Source of the DNA: Streptomyces sp. WMMB 322
GTDB lineage: Bacteria; Actinomycetota; Actinomycetes; Streptomycetales; Streptomycetaceae
Length of the DNA stretch: 64,000 nt
Direction of reading: 5' to 3'
NCBI RefSeq assembly: GCF_900090145.1
Contig: NZ_FMHI01000006.1
Location: forward strand, 124,001 to 188,000
In this document: piece after piece, positions 8,129 to 18,569 of the stretch
How positions within the stretch are numbered: the first letter of the stretch is position 1
How the letters are laid out: every line of letters begins with the position of its first letter
Notes under the pieces: model-generated
Database searches by the model: none
What the model was told of the DNA's origin: nothing
The model's input: only the letters and a program-made list of their open reading frames with translations
Position numbers and translations under genes: made by a program

Positions 8129-11100
8129 GTGTCGTCACAGTCCCCCGAAAGCTCGAGCGTCTCGACCCAGCAGGACGGTCAGGGAAGCGATCCCGCCGCC
8201 GTGTTCGGGCCAAACGAGTGGCTCGTCGACGAGATCTACCAGCAGTACCTCCAGGACCCGAACTCGGTAGACCGAGCCTGGTGGGACTTCTTCGCCGATT
8301 ACAAGCCGGGCGCCGAGGCCACGGGAGCCGTGGGAGAGCCCGCGGCAGCCCCGACCACTCCGCCGGACGCCGCAGCCGGCACCTCGGGAGTGGCCGCCGG
8401 TCCCGCGCACGCCGCTCCGGCGAAGCCCGCCGAGGCCGCCGCGCCCGCCAAGGCCGCACAGCCGAAGCCCGCGGAAGCAAAGCCGGCGGAGGCGAAGCCC
8501 GCGCAGAGCAAGGCGCCGGCGAAGCAGGCACCCGCCAAGCAGGCGCCTGCCAAGCCCGCTCAGGGCCGGAAGGCCGAGGGGAGCGCGCCGGCCAAGCCCG
8601 CGGAGGGGAAGCCCGCGCAGGGCGGCGGAGGGGCCGAGCAGCCCTCCGCTCCGGAATACGTGCCGATGCGCGGCCCGTCCGCAGCCGTCGCGAAGAACAT
8701 GAACGCCTCGCTGGAGCTTCCGACCGCCACCTCGGTGCGCGCCGTCCCGGTGAAGCTGCTCTTCGACAACCGCATCGTCATCAACAATCACCTCAAGCGC
8801 GCCCGCGGCGGCAAGGTGTCCTTCACGCACCTGATCGGCTACGCCATGGTGCAGGCGCTCAAGGCGATGCCGTCGATGAACTACTCCTACACGGAGAAGG
8901 ACGGCAAGCCGACGCTGGTCAAGCCCGACCACGTCAACCTGGGCCTCGCGATCGACCTGGTGAAGCCGAACGGCGACCGCCAGCTCGTCGTCGCCGCCAT
9001 CAAGAAGGCCGAGACGCTCACCTTCTTCGAGTTCTGGCAGGCCTACGAGGACATCGTCCGCCGGGCCCGCAACAACAAGCTGACGATGGAGGACTTCTCC
9101 GGCGTCACCTGCTCCCTCACCAACCCCGGCGGCATCGGCACCGTCCACTCCGTGCCGCGGCTGATGCCCGGCCAGGGCCTGATCCTCGGTGTGGGCGCGA
9201 TGGAGTACCCGGCCGAGTTCCAGGGCACCTCGCAGGACACCCTCAACCGGCTCGGTGTCTCCAAGGTGATGACGCTGACCAGCACCTACGACCACCGGGT
9301 CATCCAGGGCGCCGCCTCCGGCGACTTCCTGCGCATCGTCAGCAAGCTGCTGCTCGGTGAGGAGCGCTTCTACGACGAGATCTTCAAGGCGCTGCGCATC
9401 CCGTACGAGCCGGTGCGCTGGAACCAGGACATCGACGCCTCTCACGACGACGACGTCACCAAGGCCGCCCGCGTCTTCGACCTGATCCACTCCTACCGGG
9501 TGCGCGGCCACATCATGGCCGACACCGACCCGCTGGAGTACAAGCAGCGCAAGCACCCCGACCTGGACATCACCGAGCACGGGCTCACGCTGTGGGACCT
9601 GGAGCGGGACTTCGCCGTCGGCGGCTTCGCCAACAAGTCGATGATGAAGCTGCGCGACATCCTGGGCGTGCTGCGCGACTCGTACTGCCGCACCACCGGC
9701 ATCGAGTACATGCACATCCAGGACCCGAAGGAGCGCAAGTGGATCCAGGACCGGGTCGAGCGTCCGCACTCCAAGCCGGAGCGTGACGAGCAGCTGCGCA
9801 TCCTGCGCCGGCTGAACGCGGCCGAGGCGTTCGAGACGTTCCTGCAGACCAAGTACGTGGGCCAGAAGCGCTTCTCGCTGGAGGGCGGCGAGTCCGTCAT
9901 CCCGATGCTGGACGCCGTTCTGGACGCGGCCGCCGAGGCCCGTCTGGACGAGTGCGTGATCGGCATGGCCCACCGCGGCCGGCTGAACGTGCTGGCCAAC
10001 ATCGTCGGCAAGTCCTACGCGCAGATCTTCCGCGAGTTCGAGGGCAACCTCGACCCGAAGTCCATGCACGGCTCCGGTGACGTGAAGTACCACCTGGGCG
10101 CCGAGGGCACCTTCACCGGTCTCGACGGTGAGCAGATCACGGTCTCGCTGACCGCGAACCCCTCCCACCTGGAGGCCGTCGACCCGATCGTCGAGGGTGT
10201 CGCGCGCGCCAAGCAGGACATCATCGGCAAGGGCGGCACGGACTTCACGGTTCTGCCCGTGCAGCTGCACGGGGACGCCGCCTTCGCGGGCCAGGGTGTC
10301 GTGGCGGAGACGCTGAACATGTCGCAGCTGCGCGGCTACCGCACCGGCGGCACGGTCCACATCATCGTCAACAACCAGGTCGGCTTCACCGCCGCTCCCG
10401 AGTCGGCGCGCTCGTCGATGTACTCCACCGACGTGGCCCGGATGATCGAGGCGCCGATCTTCCACGTCAACGGCGACGACCCGGAGGCCGTCGTCCGTGT
10501 GGCGCGGCTGGCCTTCGAGTACCGGCAGGCGTTCAACAAGGACGTCGTCATCGACCTGATCTGCTACCGGCGCCGCGGTCACAACGAGACCGACAACCCG
10601 CAGTTCACGCAGCCGCTGATGTACAACCTGGTCGACAAGAAGCGCTCGGTGCGCAAGCTCTACACCGAGTCCCTCATCGGCCGCGGCGACATCACGCTGG
10701 AGGAGGCCGAGCAGGCGCTGCAGGACTTCCAGGGCCAGCTGGAGAAGGTCTTCACCGAGGTGCGGGACGCCGCGAACGCCCCCGCCCCGGCCGAAGTCCC
10801 GCAGCCCGAGGCCGAGTTCCCGGTCCACATCGAGACCGGTGTCGGCCAGGAGGTCGTCAAGCGGATCGCCGAGTCCCAGGTCAACATCCCCGATCAGGTC
10901 ACCGTCCACCCGCGGCTGCTTCCGCAGCTCCAGCGGCGCGCGGCGATGATCGAGGACGACACGATCGACTGGGGCATGGGCGAGACCCTGGCCATCGGCT
11001 CGCTGCTGATGGAGGGCACGCCGGTCCGGCTGTCCGGTCAGGACTCCCGCCGCGGCACGTTCGGGCAGCGGCACGCGGTGCTGCTCGACCAGAACACCGG

Positions 11101-12016
11101 CAACGACTACACGCCGCTGCTGTACCTGGCGGACGACCAGGCCCGCTTCAACGTCTACGACTCGCTGCTGAGCGAGTACGCGGCGATGGGCTTCGAGTAC
11201 GGCTACTCGCTGGCGCGTCCCGAGGCGCTGGTGATGTGGGAGGCGCAGTTCGGCGACTTCGCCAACGGCGCGCAGACGGTCATCGACGAGTTCATCACTT
11301 CCGCCGAGCAGAAGTGGAACCAGACCTCCGGTGTGACGCTGCTGCTGCCGCACGGCTACGAGGGCCAGGGCCCGGACCACTCCTCGGCCCGCATCGAGCG
11401 GTTCCTCCAGCTGTGCGCGCAGAACAGCATGACGGTCGCCATGCCGTCTCTGCCGTCGAACTATTTCCACCTGCTGCGCTGGCAGGTCCACAACCCGCAC
11501 CACAAGCCGCTGGTGGTCTTCACGCCGAAGTCGATGCTCCGGCTGAAGGCGGCGGCGTCGAAGACGGCGGAGTTCACCGAGGGCGGCTTCCGGCCGGTCA
11601 TCGGCGACAACTCGGTCGACCCCTCCGACGTGCGCAAGGTCGTCTTCTGCTCCGGCAAGGTCTACTACGACCTGGACGCCGAGCGGCAGAAGCGGGGTCT
11701 GAAGGACACCGCCATCATCCGGCTCGAGCGGCTCTACCCGCTGCCCGGCAAGGAGATCCAGGGCGAGATGGCGCGCTACAGCGGCGCGGAGAAGTTCGTC
11801 TGGGCTCAGGAGGAGCCGGCCAACCAGGGTGCGTGGCCGTTCATCGCGCTCAACCTGGTGGACCACCTGGACCTGATCATCGGCTCCGAGCCGGTCCCCA
11901 ACGCCGACCGGCTGCGCCGGGTCTCGCGCCCGTCGTCCTCCTCCCCCGCGGTCGGCTCCGGCAAGCGGCACCAGGAGGAGCAGCAGCAGCTGATCCAGGA
12001 GGTCTTCGACCTCTGA
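8129..12016 (+). CDS. kgd: Multifunctional 2-oxoglutarate metabolism enzyme (E1o/E2o fusion, Kgd)
   Basis: A 1,295-residue TCA-cycle enzyme converting 2-oxoglutarate, as E1 component of 2-oxoglutarate dehydrogenase and as ThDP-dependent decarboxylase/carboligase. The N-terminal segment [19 protein letters not shown] (about residues 28-46) is the E1 signature. Residues 60-175 are an Ala/Pro/Lys-rich linker. A succinyltransferase-like (E2 catalytic) domain follows to about 420, with [10 protein letters not shown] (about 385-394) near its active site. The E1 dehydrogenase domain fills the rest: [19 protein letters not shown], the ThDP motif NGDDPEAV (about 780) and [11 protein letters not shown]. 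No lipoyl domain is present, as usual for actinobacterial Kgd/OdhA. GTG start at 8129. Family members are inhibited by the FHA protein GarA/OdhI. Confidence 0.97.
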   Translation: MSSQSPESSSVSTQQDGQGSDPAAVFGPNEWLVDEIYQQYLQDPNSVDRAWWDFFADYKPGAEATGAVGEPAAAPTTPPDAAAGTSGVAAGPAHAAPAKPAEAAAPAKAAQPKPAEAKPAEAKPAQSKAPAKQAPAKQAPAKPAQGRKAEGSAPAKPAEGKPAQGGGGAEQPSAPEYVPMRGPSAAVAKNMNASLELPTATSVRAVPVKLLFDNRIVINNHLKRARGGKVSFTHLIGYAMVQALKAMPSMNYSYTEKDGKPTLVKPDHVNLGLAIDLVKPNGDRQLVVAAIKKAETLTFFEFWQAYEDIVRRARNNKLTMEDFSGVTCSLTNPGGIGTVHSVPRLMPGQGLILGVGAMEYPAEFQGTSQDTLNRLGVSKVMTLTSTYDHRVIQGAASGDFLRIVSKLLLGEERFYDEIFKALRIPYEPVRWNQDIDASHDDDVTKAARVFDLIHSYRVRGHIMADTDPLEYKQRKHPDLDITEHGLTLWDLERDFAVGGFANKSMMKLRDILGVLRDSYCRTTGIEYMHIQDPKERKWIQDRVERPHSKPERDEQLRILRRLNAAEAFETFLQTKYVGQKRFSLEGGESVIPMLDAVLDAAAEARLDECVIGMAHRGRLNVLANIVGKSYAQIFREFEGNLDPKSMHGSGDVKYHLGAEGTFTGLDGEQITVSLTANPSHLEAVDPIVEGVARAKQDIIGKGGTDFTVLPVQLHGDAAFAGQGVVAETLNMSQLRGYRTGGTVHIIVNNQVGFTAAPESARSSMYSTDVARMIEAPIFHVNGDDPEAVVRVARLAFEYRQAFNKDVVIDLICYRRRGHNETDNPQFTQPLMYNLVDKKRSVRKLYTESLIGRGDITLEEAEQALQDFQGQLEKVFTEVRDAANAPAPAEVPQPEAEFPVHIETGVGQEVVKRIAESQVNIPDQVTVHPRLLPQLQRRAAMIEDDTIDWGMGETLAIGSLLMEGTPVRLSGQDSRRGTFGQRHAVLLDQNTGNDYTPLLYLADDQARFNVYDSLLSEYAAMGFEYGYSLARPEALVMWEAQFGDFANGAQTVIDEFITSAEQKWNQTSGVTLLLPHGYEGQGPDHSSARIERFLQLCAQNSMTVAMPSLPSNYFHLLRWQVHNPHHKPLVVFTPKSMLRLKAAASKTAEFTEGGFRPVIGDNSVDPSDVRKVVFCSGKVYYDLDAERQKRGLKDTAIIRLERLYPLPGKEIQGEMARYSGAEKFVWAQEEPANQGAWPFIALNLVDHLDLIIGSEPVPNADRLRRVSRPSSSSPAVGSGKRHQEEQQQLIQEVFDL

Positions 12017-12053
12017 CCGTGCGTCATCCGGCAGTCGCCGGACGGTAGTTCGC

Positions 12054-12095
12054 AAGGGCCCCGCCCGATCCCCTCCGGGATCCGGCGGGGCCCTT
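12054..12095 (+). terminator. Strong terminator after kgd
   Basis: Arms AAGGGCCCCGCC-c-GATCCC and GGGATC-c-GGCGGGGCCCTT pair across a short CTCC loop, giving an almost perfect stem of about 19 bases, followed by TCTCT. It separates kgd from the AtuA operon. Confidence 0.85.
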
Positions 12096-12150
12096 CTCTG
12101 TGCACGCACCGCGTCCGCAACGAATCTTGCCCAGGACCCTGGCGCACAAC

Positions 12151-12198
12151 TTGCAATGCAATCTGCGCAGACATCTAGTCATGCAAGTCTTGTTGCAT
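12151..12198. promoter_or_regulatory. Palindromes in the promoter region of the AtuA operon
   Basis: Two related palindromes lie about 90-140 bases before the first gene: TTGCAATGCAA (12151-12161) and ATGCAAGTCTTGTTGCAT (12181-12198, arms ATGCAA/TTGCAT, 6-base spacer). Their shared TTGCA/TGCAA core and local AT-richness suggest operator sites. The operon's own RpiR-type regulator (19501-20376) is the obvious candidate binder. Confidence 0.45.
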
Positions 12199-12288
12199 TA
12201 GCTTTCCCCTCCAAGGCGTACGGCGCGCATACGCCGCAGGCACCTCCACAGCACCCACAGCCAGGCATCCCGTACGTCAGGAGCACTC

Positions 12289-13692
12289 ATGCGCATCATG
12301 TCCCCGACGGGGCATCTCGGCTTCACCCCCATCGAACCGGGAAGTTTCCACGCCGGCGTGCAGGCCCGGCCCGACGCGATAGTCGCCGACTCCGGATCGG
12401 CGGACATCGGCCCCTATCCGCTCGGCGCCGACCTCGCCCACAGCCCCGAGGAATGGCAGCGCCACGACCTCCGGCTCTGCCTCACCGCCGCCCGCGAGCT
12501 CGACGTGCCGCTCGTCATCGGTTCCGCCTCCGACACCGGGTCGGACCGCGGCGTGGACCTCTATGTGCGCCTCATCTCCGAGATCGCCGCCGAGCGGGAC
12601 CTGGCTCCCTTCCGGCTGGCTGCGATCAGATCCGGCGTCGACGTCGCCCGCCTCGGCGAAGCGCTCGCCGCGGGCGTGCCGGTCCAGGGCCTCAACGGCC
12701 GCCCGGACGCCGACGACGAGACGCTCGCCCGCACGGACCGCGCCGTCGCCGTGATGGGGGTGGAGCCGATCAGGGCAGCGCTGGACGCGGGTGCCGATGT
12801 CGTCGTCACCGGACGCGCCTGCGACTCGGCCCTCTTCGCGGCGGTCGCGGAGAGCCGCGGCGGCATACCCCGCGGCCCGGCACTCCTCGCGGGCAAGCTC
12901 CTGGAGTGCGCGTCGTTCTGCGCCGAGCCGTTCATGGGCAAGGAGTCCGTGATCGGAGAGGTGGACGCCGACGGCGTGACGCTGGAACCCATGCATCCGC
13001 AGCAGCGGTGCACTCCGGCGTCGGTGGCCAGCCACGGCATGTACGAGCGCGTGGACCCCTACGCCGAGTACGTCCCCGGCGGCCATCTCGACATGCACGA
13101 CCTGCACTTCGAGCAGACCGACGAGCGCCGCACGCGGGTCACCGGGGCGGTCTGGCGTCCGTCGCAGACGTACGCCGTCAAGATCGAGGGCTCGGGCCGT
13201 ACCGGCGAGCGAGCCCTGTCGATCATGGGAATCCGGGATCCGTACACCCTCTCCAGGCTCGACGACGTCATCGCGTGGAGCCGCATGAAACTGGCCGAGC
13301 GGTACGGCACCCCCGAGGAACGCGGCTACGCGGTCCACTTCCACGTCTACGGCCGCGACGGGGTGATGGGCCACCTCGAACCCGCCCCCCTCGTGGAGGG
13401 CCACGAGGTCGGCATCGTCGTGGAGGCGGTCGCCGCGACCCCCGAGGCCGCCGAGGAAGTCTGCACCCTCGCCGCCCGCAACCTGTTCTACGCACGGCTT
13501 CCCGACGTCAAAGGCACGGCCGGCGGGGCGTCGTTCTTCTCGGACGAGGTACTGCGCGGCCGGCCCGCCTACGAGTGGACGCTCAACCACACCCTCGCCC
13601 TCGACCTCCCCGGCACGGAGCCGGTCGAGGCGATGGGGCTCTTCCGCACAGAGATCACGACAGTCGGCAAGCAGCAGGCGGTGGCCCGATGA
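12289..13692 (+). CDS. AtuA family (acyclic terpene utilization, DUF1446) protein
   Basis: A 467-residue cytoplasmic protein with the AtuA/DUF1446 pattern: ADSGSADIGPYPLG near the N-terminus, GSASDTGSDRGVDLY, VVTGRACDSALFAA and PPEH-like repeats of short Gly-rich turns, then a C-terminal part with VKIEGSGRTGERALSIMGIRDP. The founding member is needed for citronellol/geraniol degradation in Pseudomonas, but no reaction is established for the family. The second AtuA-type module is carried by the separate small DUF4387 gene, whose ATG overlaps this stop by 4 bases. First gene of a nine-gene operon with a peptide-type ABC importer and a CoA-transferase/nitrilase fusion, so a role in processing an imported acid or its CoA ester is inferred. 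Confidence 0.88.
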   Translation: MRIMSPTGHLGFTPIEPGSFHAGVQARPDAIVADSGSADIGPYPLGADLAHSPEEWQRHDLRLCLTAARELDVPLVIGSASDTGSDRGVDLYVRLISEIAAERDLAPFRLAAIRSGVDVARLGEALAAGVPVQGLNGRPDADDETLARTDRAVAVMGVEPIRAALDAGADVVVTGRACDSALFAAVAESRGGIPRGPALLAGKLLECASFCAEPFMGKESVIGEVDADGVTLEPMHPQQRCTPASVASHGMYERVDPYAEYVPGGHLDMHDLHFEQTDERRTRVTGAVWRPSQTYAVKIEGSGRTGERALSIMGIRDPYTLSRLDDVIAWSRMKLAERYGTPEERGYAVHFHVYGRDGVMGHLEPAPLVEGHEVGIVVEAVAATPEAAEEVCTLAARNLFYARLPDVKGTAGGASFFSDEVLRGRPAYEWTLNHTLALDLPGTEPVEAMGLFRTEITTVGKQQAVAR

Positions 13693-13997
13693 AGCTCTCC
13701 GAACTCGCCTCGACCATCAGGTCGAAGAACGCGGGCGTGGACCACATCACCTTCGATGTGATCTTCCGCGACACCGGCAACTTCCGGCGCACGGTCGACT
13801 CCGGCGCCCTGTCGCCGGCGACCGTCGCCGAGCTGTACCGGGTCGCCCCCGAGCGCGTGACCTCCTTCGTCGTGTACGAGCCGGGCCAGGCCATCAAGTT
13901 CACGATCCGCCGCAGGTCCCCGGCCGGTTCGGCGGGAGAGCCGGACCCGTTCGGCTCCCAGTGCTACCCGCCGCTCTTCGACGTCGAAGTGCCCTGA
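13689..13997 (+). CDS. DUF4387 domain protein, AtuA partner
   Basis: A 102-residue protein matching DUF4387 in length and pattern: LASTIRSKNAGVDHITFDV at the N-terminus, FRDTGNFRRTV in the middle, and a C-terminal region ending QCYPPLFDVEVP. DUF4387 proteins are found directly after AtuA/DUF1446 genes or fused to them, so the two very likely form one enzyme or complex. The ATGA overlap with the AtuA stop implies translational coupling and a fixed ratio. No catalytic role is known for the domain. Confidence 0.88.
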   Translation: MKLSELASTIRSKNAGVDHITFDVIFRDTGNFRRTVDSGALSPATVAELYRVAPERVTSFVVYEPGQAIKFTIRRRSPAGSAGEPDPFGSQCYPPLFDVEVP

Positions 13998-14014
13998 CAG
14001 TGGAGGCGATCGAG

Positions 14015-15055
14015 GTGCCGCACAGGCCGGCAGCCAGGAGCGGACCCGGACCCGGACCCGCACCAGCACCCGGATCACCGGCGCCCGGAGGGACCGGAAC
14101 CGAGGCGCCGCTGCTCGAAGTGAGCGGGCTGAGCGTGCAGTTCGGCCGGGTGCGGGCGGTGACCGACGCCGGCTTCTGCGTCAGACCGGGCGAATTCCTC
14201 GGCATCGTGGGCGAGTCCGGCTCGGGCAAGAGCGTCACCGCGCGCGCCGTACTGGGCCTGCTGCCCTCGCACGCCCGCGTCAGCGGCAGCATCACCTTCC
14301 GCGGTGAGGAGCTGGTCGGCGCCGGAGCCCGGAGGCTGCGCGCGCTGCGCGGCGGTGAGATCGGCCTGGTCTTCCAGGACGCGCTGGCCGCCCTCGACCC
14401 CGTGTACACGGTCGGCGACCAGCTCGTCGAAGCGCTGCTCGCGCACCGCCCGATGAGCCGGGCGCGGGCGCGTGAACGGGCGGCCGAATTGCTCAACGAG
14501 GTCCGCATTCCGCGACCGCGGGAATGCCTCGACCGCTATCCCCATCAGCTGTCGGGCGGTCAGCGGCAGCGTGTGGTGATAGCCACGGCCCTGATCGCCG
14601 ACCCGGATCTGATCATCGCGGACGAGCCGACCACCGCCCTGGACGTCACCGTGCAGGGCGAGGTCCTGGATCTGCTCTCGTCCATCTGCGAACAGCGCGC
14701 CGCCGCCGTCGTACTGATCACGCACGACCTCGCCGTCGTCGCGGAGACCTGCGACCAAGTGGCCGTGTTCTACGGAGGAATCGTCGCCGAGGCGGGGCCC
14801 GCGCTCCCCCTCTTCGACGAACCGCGGCACCCGTACACGCGGGCGCTGCTGAGGGCGCTGCCGCGCCTGGGCGACCCGACTCCGTTCGAGGCGATCCCGG
14901 GAACCCCCTTGCAGGTCGTCGGCCGGCTGGACTCCTGCCCGTTCGCGCCCCGGTGCGTGCGGGCCGCCGACGACTGCCTCGACGGCGTACCCGCCGAGCG
15001 CGTGCTCGACGAGCGGCGGCACCGCTGCCTTCACTCACTGGAGGCCTCACCATGA
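14015..15055 (+). CDS. Peptide/nickel-type ABC transporter ATPase (DppD-like)
   Basis: A 346-residue ATPase energising import of the operon's substrate. After a Gly/Pro-rich leader (about 1-25) come Walker A GESGSGKS, Q-loop VFQDALAAL, signature LSGGQRQRV, Walker B LIIADEPTTALD and H-loop LITHDLAVV. The C-terminal extension with DSCPFAPRC and further Cys residues is the oligopeptide/dipeptide ATPase C-terminal domain, which binds an Fe-S cluster in some homologues. Start GTG 14015 is chosen because GGAGG (14002-14006) lies 8 bases before it; an in-frame GTG at 14000 lacks this. Its stop overlaps the next ATG. Confidence 0.93.
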   Translation: MPHRPAARSGPGPGPAPAPGSPAPGGTGTEAPLLEVSGLSVQFGRVRAVTDAGFCVRPGEFLGIVGESGSGKSVTARAVLGLLPSHARVSGSITFRGEELVGAGARRLRALRGGEIGLVFQDALAALDPVYTVGDQLVEALLAHRPMSRARARERAAELLNEVRIPRPRECLDRYPHQLSGGQRQRVVIATALIADPDLIIADEPTTALDVTVQGEVLDLLSSICEQRAAAVVLITHDLAVVAETCDQVAVFYGGIVAEAGPALPLFDEPRHPYTRALLRALPRLGDPTPFEAIPGTPLQVVGRLDSCPFAPRCVRAADDCLDGVPAERVLDERRHRCLHSLEASP

Positions 15056-15936
15056 ACGCGGACACGACCGCGGACACGACCGCGGACACGACCGCGATCC
15101 TCGAGGTCCGCGACCTCGTGAAGACCTACGGCGCCGGCCGGGGGCTGCTCGCCCGGGGTTCCGCGACGCGCGCGGTGAACGGCGTCTCGTTCACCGTCCG
15201 GCGGGGCAGCACCTTCGGTCTCGTCGGCGAGTCCGGCTCCGGGAAGTCGACCACCGCGCGCGTCGTCTGCAGGCTCGCCTCCGCCGACAGCGGTCGGGTG
15301 CTGCTGGAGGGCGAGGACGTTCTGCGTGCGCGGGGCGCCCGGCTGACCGCCTTCCGCAGACGGGTGCAGATGGTCTTCCAGGACCCCTTCGCCTCCCTCA
15401 ACCCCCGCTGGAAGGTGGGCTCGCTGGTGGCGGAGGGCATGCGCATCCACGGTCTCGTCCCGCCCGCCCGGCGGCGCGAGCGGGCCGTGGAGCTTCTTGA
15501 ACAGTGCGGGCTGCGGGCCGACGCGGTCGACCGGTACCCGCACGAGTTCTCCGGTGGCCAGCGGCAGCGCATCGGCATCGCCCGCGCGCTCGCCGTGGAG
15601 CCCGACCTGATCGTGCTGGACGAACCCGTATCGGCCCTCGACGTCTCCATCCAGGCCCAGATCCTGACCCTGCTGACGAGGCTTCAGCAGCAACTCGGCC
15701 TCACGTACCTCTTCATCGCACACGACCTCGCCGTCGTCGAGCAGTTCTGCGATCGCGTCGCCGTGATGCGCTCCGGCGAACTGCTGGAGGAGGGCTCTCC
15801 CGCGGAGGTCTACAGCAACCCGCGGCACCCGCACACGCGGCTGCTGCTCGACGCGGTGCCGGTGGCAGACCCGCGTCGCCGCCGTCACCGCGCACCGCTC
15901 CGATCGCTGGAGGAAGATCATGCTTCACAGCCGTAA
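15052..15936 (+). CDS. Peptide/nickel-type ABC transporter ATPase (DppF-like)
   Basis: A 294-residue second ATPase; the two nucleotide-binding subunits should form a heterodimer below the permeases at 17553-19504. Walker A GESGSGKS, Q-loop MVFQDPFASLNPRW (the DppF/OppF hallmark), signature FSGGQRQRI, Walker B LIVLDEPVSALD, H-loop FIAHDLAVV. An odd feature is the N-terminus, where the triplet Ala-Asp-Thr-Thr is repeated three times through a tandem GCGGACACGACC DNA repeat (about 15058-15093). The ATG at 15052 follows GGAG and overlaps the previous stop by 4 bases. Confidence 0.93.
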   Translation: MNADTTADTTADTTAILEVRDLVKTYGAGRGLLARGSATRAVNGVSFTVRRGSTFGLVGESGSGKSTTARVVCRLASADSGRVLLEGEDVLRARGARLTAFRRRVQMVFQDPFASLNPRWKVGSLVAEGMRIHGLVPPARRRERAVELLEQCGLRADAVDRYPHEFSGGQRQRIGIARALAVEPDLIVLDEPVSALDVSIQAQILTLLTRLQQQLGLTYLFIAHDLAVVEQFCDRVAVMRSGELLEEGSPAEVYSNPRHPHTRLLLDAVPVADPRRRRHRAPLRSLEEDHASQP

Positions 15937-17482
15937 GTCACCGAAGTCCCGCTCCGCCGTCCGGAAGACCGCCCTCCCCGTCGTCGCCGGCGCGCTGCTG
16001 GCCACTGCCGCCTGCTCGGGCGGAACAAGCTACGACAAGGACGCGGCCGGGGACGGCGGCGGCAAGAAGAACGGCACCCTGACGGTCGCGACCACGGCGG
16101 ACATCAGCACGATGGACCCCGCGATGCACCGCGACCGCACCAACCAGGCCGTCATCCGCAACGTGTTCAACGCGCTGGTCGGTCAGGACGGCGACCTCAA
16201 GCCGGTGCCCGAGCTGGCCGCGTCCTGGAAGCAGACCGACTCCAGGACCTGGAAGTTCACCCTCCGGAAGGGCGTCACGTTCCACAACGGCGAGAAGTTC
16301 GACGCCGATGCCGTCAAGTACAGCCTGGAGCGGGTGCTGGACGAGAAGCAGGGCTCGCCGCGCGCGGACATGCTGTCGGTGATCTCCGGGATCCGGGTCG
16401 AAGACCCGCAGCACGTGGAGATCCGCACGAAGGAGCCCGCGCCCACCCTGCTGGCCGGACTCTCGGTGAACGAGATCGTCCCGCCCGGCTACGTCGAGAA
16501 GGTGGGCGACAAGAAGTTCGCCGCAAAGCCCGTGGGCACCGGCCCGTTCACCTTCAAGGACTGGCAGCCCAACGAGCGGATCACCCTCGAAGCCAACCGC
16601 AAGTACTGGGACGGCGCCCCCGAGGTCGGCCGGGTCGTCTTCCGCCCGGTGCCCGAGGTGTCGGCACGGATAGCCGCCCTCAAGTCCGGTGACGCGGACA
16701 TCGCGGCGGAGATACCCCCGGACCAGGCGAAGGAACTCACCGGCGACGTGAAGGCGGCCAAGGCGGACGGCACCCGCATCTTCTACCTCGCCATGAACGT
16801 CACCGAGAAGCCCTTCGACGACCGTGGCAACCGTGTCGCCGTGAACCGGGCAGTCGACCGCGAAGCTCTCGTCACCTCGCTCTACCAGGGCAACGCCCGT
16901 CCCCTCGACCAGCCCGCCTTCCCCGAAATGAAGGGGTACGACGAGGACTTCAAGGGCGTGGGCCACGACGCGGCGGCCGCGAAGAAGGAACTGGCGGACG
17001 CGTCCGGAACCCCCGTGCGCATCGACGCCGTGGAAGCGGACAAGACGCTCGCGCAGGCCGTCGCCGGCCAGCTGGAGAAGGCAGGGCTGAAGGCGTCGGT
17101 CCGGGTCCTGGAGGAACAGGCCTTCGCAAAGCGCATCGAGAGCGGCGCCAGCCAGGCCCACCTGTCCTCCTGGGGCGTCGCGGAAGGCGACGCGGACGTC
17201 ATCTTCGCCCGTCACTTCTGGTCTCCCGCCCGTGAGGACGCCGTCTACACCGCGTACGAGGACAAGGAGCTGGACGGTCTGATCAAGCAGGCGCGCGAGG
17301 AGGCCGACCAGGAGAAGCGCGAGCAGATCTACGCCGACGCGACGAAGATCGTGATGCGCGACGCGCCCTGGGCGCCGCTGCTCAACCCTCAGGAGATCTA
17401 CGGGGTTTCCGAGCGGGTGCAGGGCTTCACGCCGTCGTCCATCGGCCGTTTCGAGGTCGCGAAGACGACGCTGGCACCGTGA
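15920..17482 (+). CDS. Extracellular solute-binding lipoprotein, family 5
   Basis: A 520-residue solute receptor of the importer. The N-terminus is a lipoprotein signal: basic RKSPKSRSAVRK, hydrophobic core, then LLATAAC with Cys32 as lipidation site. The mature part has the family-5 pattern: DISTMDPAMHRDRTN, FTLRKGVTFHNGEKFDADAVKYSLER, VGTGPFTFKDWQPNERITLEANRKYW and late GVSERVQGF. Proteins of this family bind peptides, nickel chelates, opines, sugars or aromatic acids, so family alone does not name the ligand. Its ATG lies inside the end of the upstream ATPase gene (17-base overlap). The absence of a metal-ligand signature and the operon context favour an organic acid, amide or peptide. Confidence 0.92.
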   Translation: MLHSRKSPKSRSAVRKTALPVVAGALLATAACSGGTSYDKDAAGDGGGKKNGTLTVATTADISTMDPAMHRDRTNQAVIRNVFNALVGQDGDLKPVPELAASWKQTDSRTWKFTLRKGVTFHNGEKFDADAVKYSLERVLDEKQGSPRADMLSVISGIRVEDPQHVEIRTKEPAPTLLAGLSVNEIVPPGYVEKVGDKKFAAKPVGTGPFTFKDWQPNERITLEANRKYWDGAPEVGRVVFRPVPEVSARIAALKSGDADIAAEIPPDQAKELTGDVKAAKADGTRIFYLAMNVTEKPFDDRGNRVAVNRAVDREALVTSLYQGNARPLDQPAFPEMKGYDEDFKGVGHDAAAAKKELADASGTPVRIDAVEADKTLAQAVAGQLEKAGLKASVRVLEEQAFAKRIESGASQAHLSSWGVAEGDADVIFARHFWSPAREDAVYTAYEDKELDGLIKQAREEADQEKREQIYADATKIVMRDAPWAPLLNPQEIYGVSERVQGFTPSSIGRFEVAKTTLAP

Positions 17483-17552
17483 CCGGATCCATGGCCGCGC
17501 GGACGTGCGCACCCTCGCCCACGTCCGCGCTCCGGAAGAGAGGTACGCCACC

Positions 17553-18569
17553 TTGCTGTCGTACATCCTGAGGCGTGCCGGGCAGACCGCCGTCGTGCTG
17601 TTCGGTGTGTCCCTGATCGTCTTCTCGCTCATCCACCTCACGCCGGGCGACCCGGTCGACGCCCTGTACGCCGGTGAGAACGTCACCGCCGCGCAGAAGG
17701 ACCAGTACCGGAAGAGCCTGGGACTGGACCGGCCGCTGCCGGCGCAGTACGCCGAGTTCGCCGGAGGTGCCGTGCAGGGCGACCTGGGCACCTCCGTCCG
17801 CCGGGACGTGCCGGTCTGGTCGGAGCTGGCCGCCACGCTGCCCGCGACGGTCGAACTGACCCTCGCCGCGCTGCTGGTGGCGGTGCTCATCGCCGTCCCG
17901 GTGGCCGTCGTCTCGGCGCAGCGGCAGGGAAGCTTCTGGGACCGCGGCGGCAGCGCGGCGGCGCTGTTCGGCATCTCGATGCCGAGTTTCTGGCTGGGCA
18001 TCATGCTCATCCTGCTCTTCGCCGTGACCTGGAACGTGCTGCCCTCCAGCGGCCGCCTCGATCTGGGCACGGGGCTGCGGCAGATGACGGGACTGGTGAC
18101 TCTGGATGCGCTGCTCCAGGGCAACATGGCGGCGCTGCGGTCCGCACTCGCGCATCTTGTGATGCCGGCCGTGGCGCTGGGGGCGGCGATCGCGGCGACG
18201 CTCGTACGGGTCCTGCGCTCGGGGCTGCTGGAGGTCAAGGGCCAGGACTTCGTGGAGGCCCTGCACGCCCGTGGCCTCTCGTCGCACCGGGTGATACGGC
18301 ACATGCTGCGCAACGCGCTTCCGGCGACCGTCACGGTGATGGGTGTCCGCATCGGCACCCTGCTGGGCGGGGCGATCGTCGTCGAGACGGTGTTCTCCTG
18401 GCCGGGGGTCGGGCGGCTGATCATCGAGGCGATCCGCGCGCGCGACTACCCCGTCGTGCAGGGCTCCGTGCTGGTGCTCGCGGTGATGTTCACCCTGGTC
18501 AATCTGGTGACCGACCTGATCCACGCGTGGCTGGACCCGCGCGTGAAGCGCGGGAGGGCGGCGGCATGA
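17553..18569 (+). CDS. ABC transporter permease (DppB-like)
   Basis: A 338-residue inner-membrane subunit. The first helix follows LSYILRRAGQTAVVLFGVSLIVFSL, and HLTPGDPVDAL is the typical DppB loop. Five further hydrophobic stretches and the EAA-type coupling helix around VEALHARGLSSHRVIRHMLRNALPATVTV are visible. GTVV-type end GAIVVETVFSWPGVGRLIIEAI is also standard. TTG 17553 is preferred because GGAAGAGAGG lies 9 bases upstream; an in-frame GTG at 17505 has no such site. Ends 4 bases into the next gene. Confidence 0.92.
   Translation: MLSYILRRAGQTAVVLFGVSLIVFSLIHLTPGDPVDALYAGENVTAAQKDQYRKSLGLDRPLPAQYAEFAGGAVQGDLGTSVRRDVPVWSELAATLPATVELTLAALLVAVLIAVPVAVVSAQRQGSFWDRGGSAAALFGISMPSFWLGIMLILLFAVTWNVLPSSGRLDLGTGLRQMTGLVTLDALLQGNMAALRSALAHLVMPAVALGAAIAATLVRVLRSGLLEVKGQDFVEALHARGLSSHRVIRHMLRNALPATVTVMGVRIGTLLGGAIVVETVFSWPGVGRLIIEAIRARDYPVVQGSVLVLAVMFTLVNLVTDLIHAWLDPRVKRGRAAA

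Noticed and set aside
8135..12109. A 1,324-codon open frame antisense to kgd
   Set aside because: Kgd is recognised along its full length. Long antisense frames are a normal by-product of high-GC codon use; this one has no recognisable motif.
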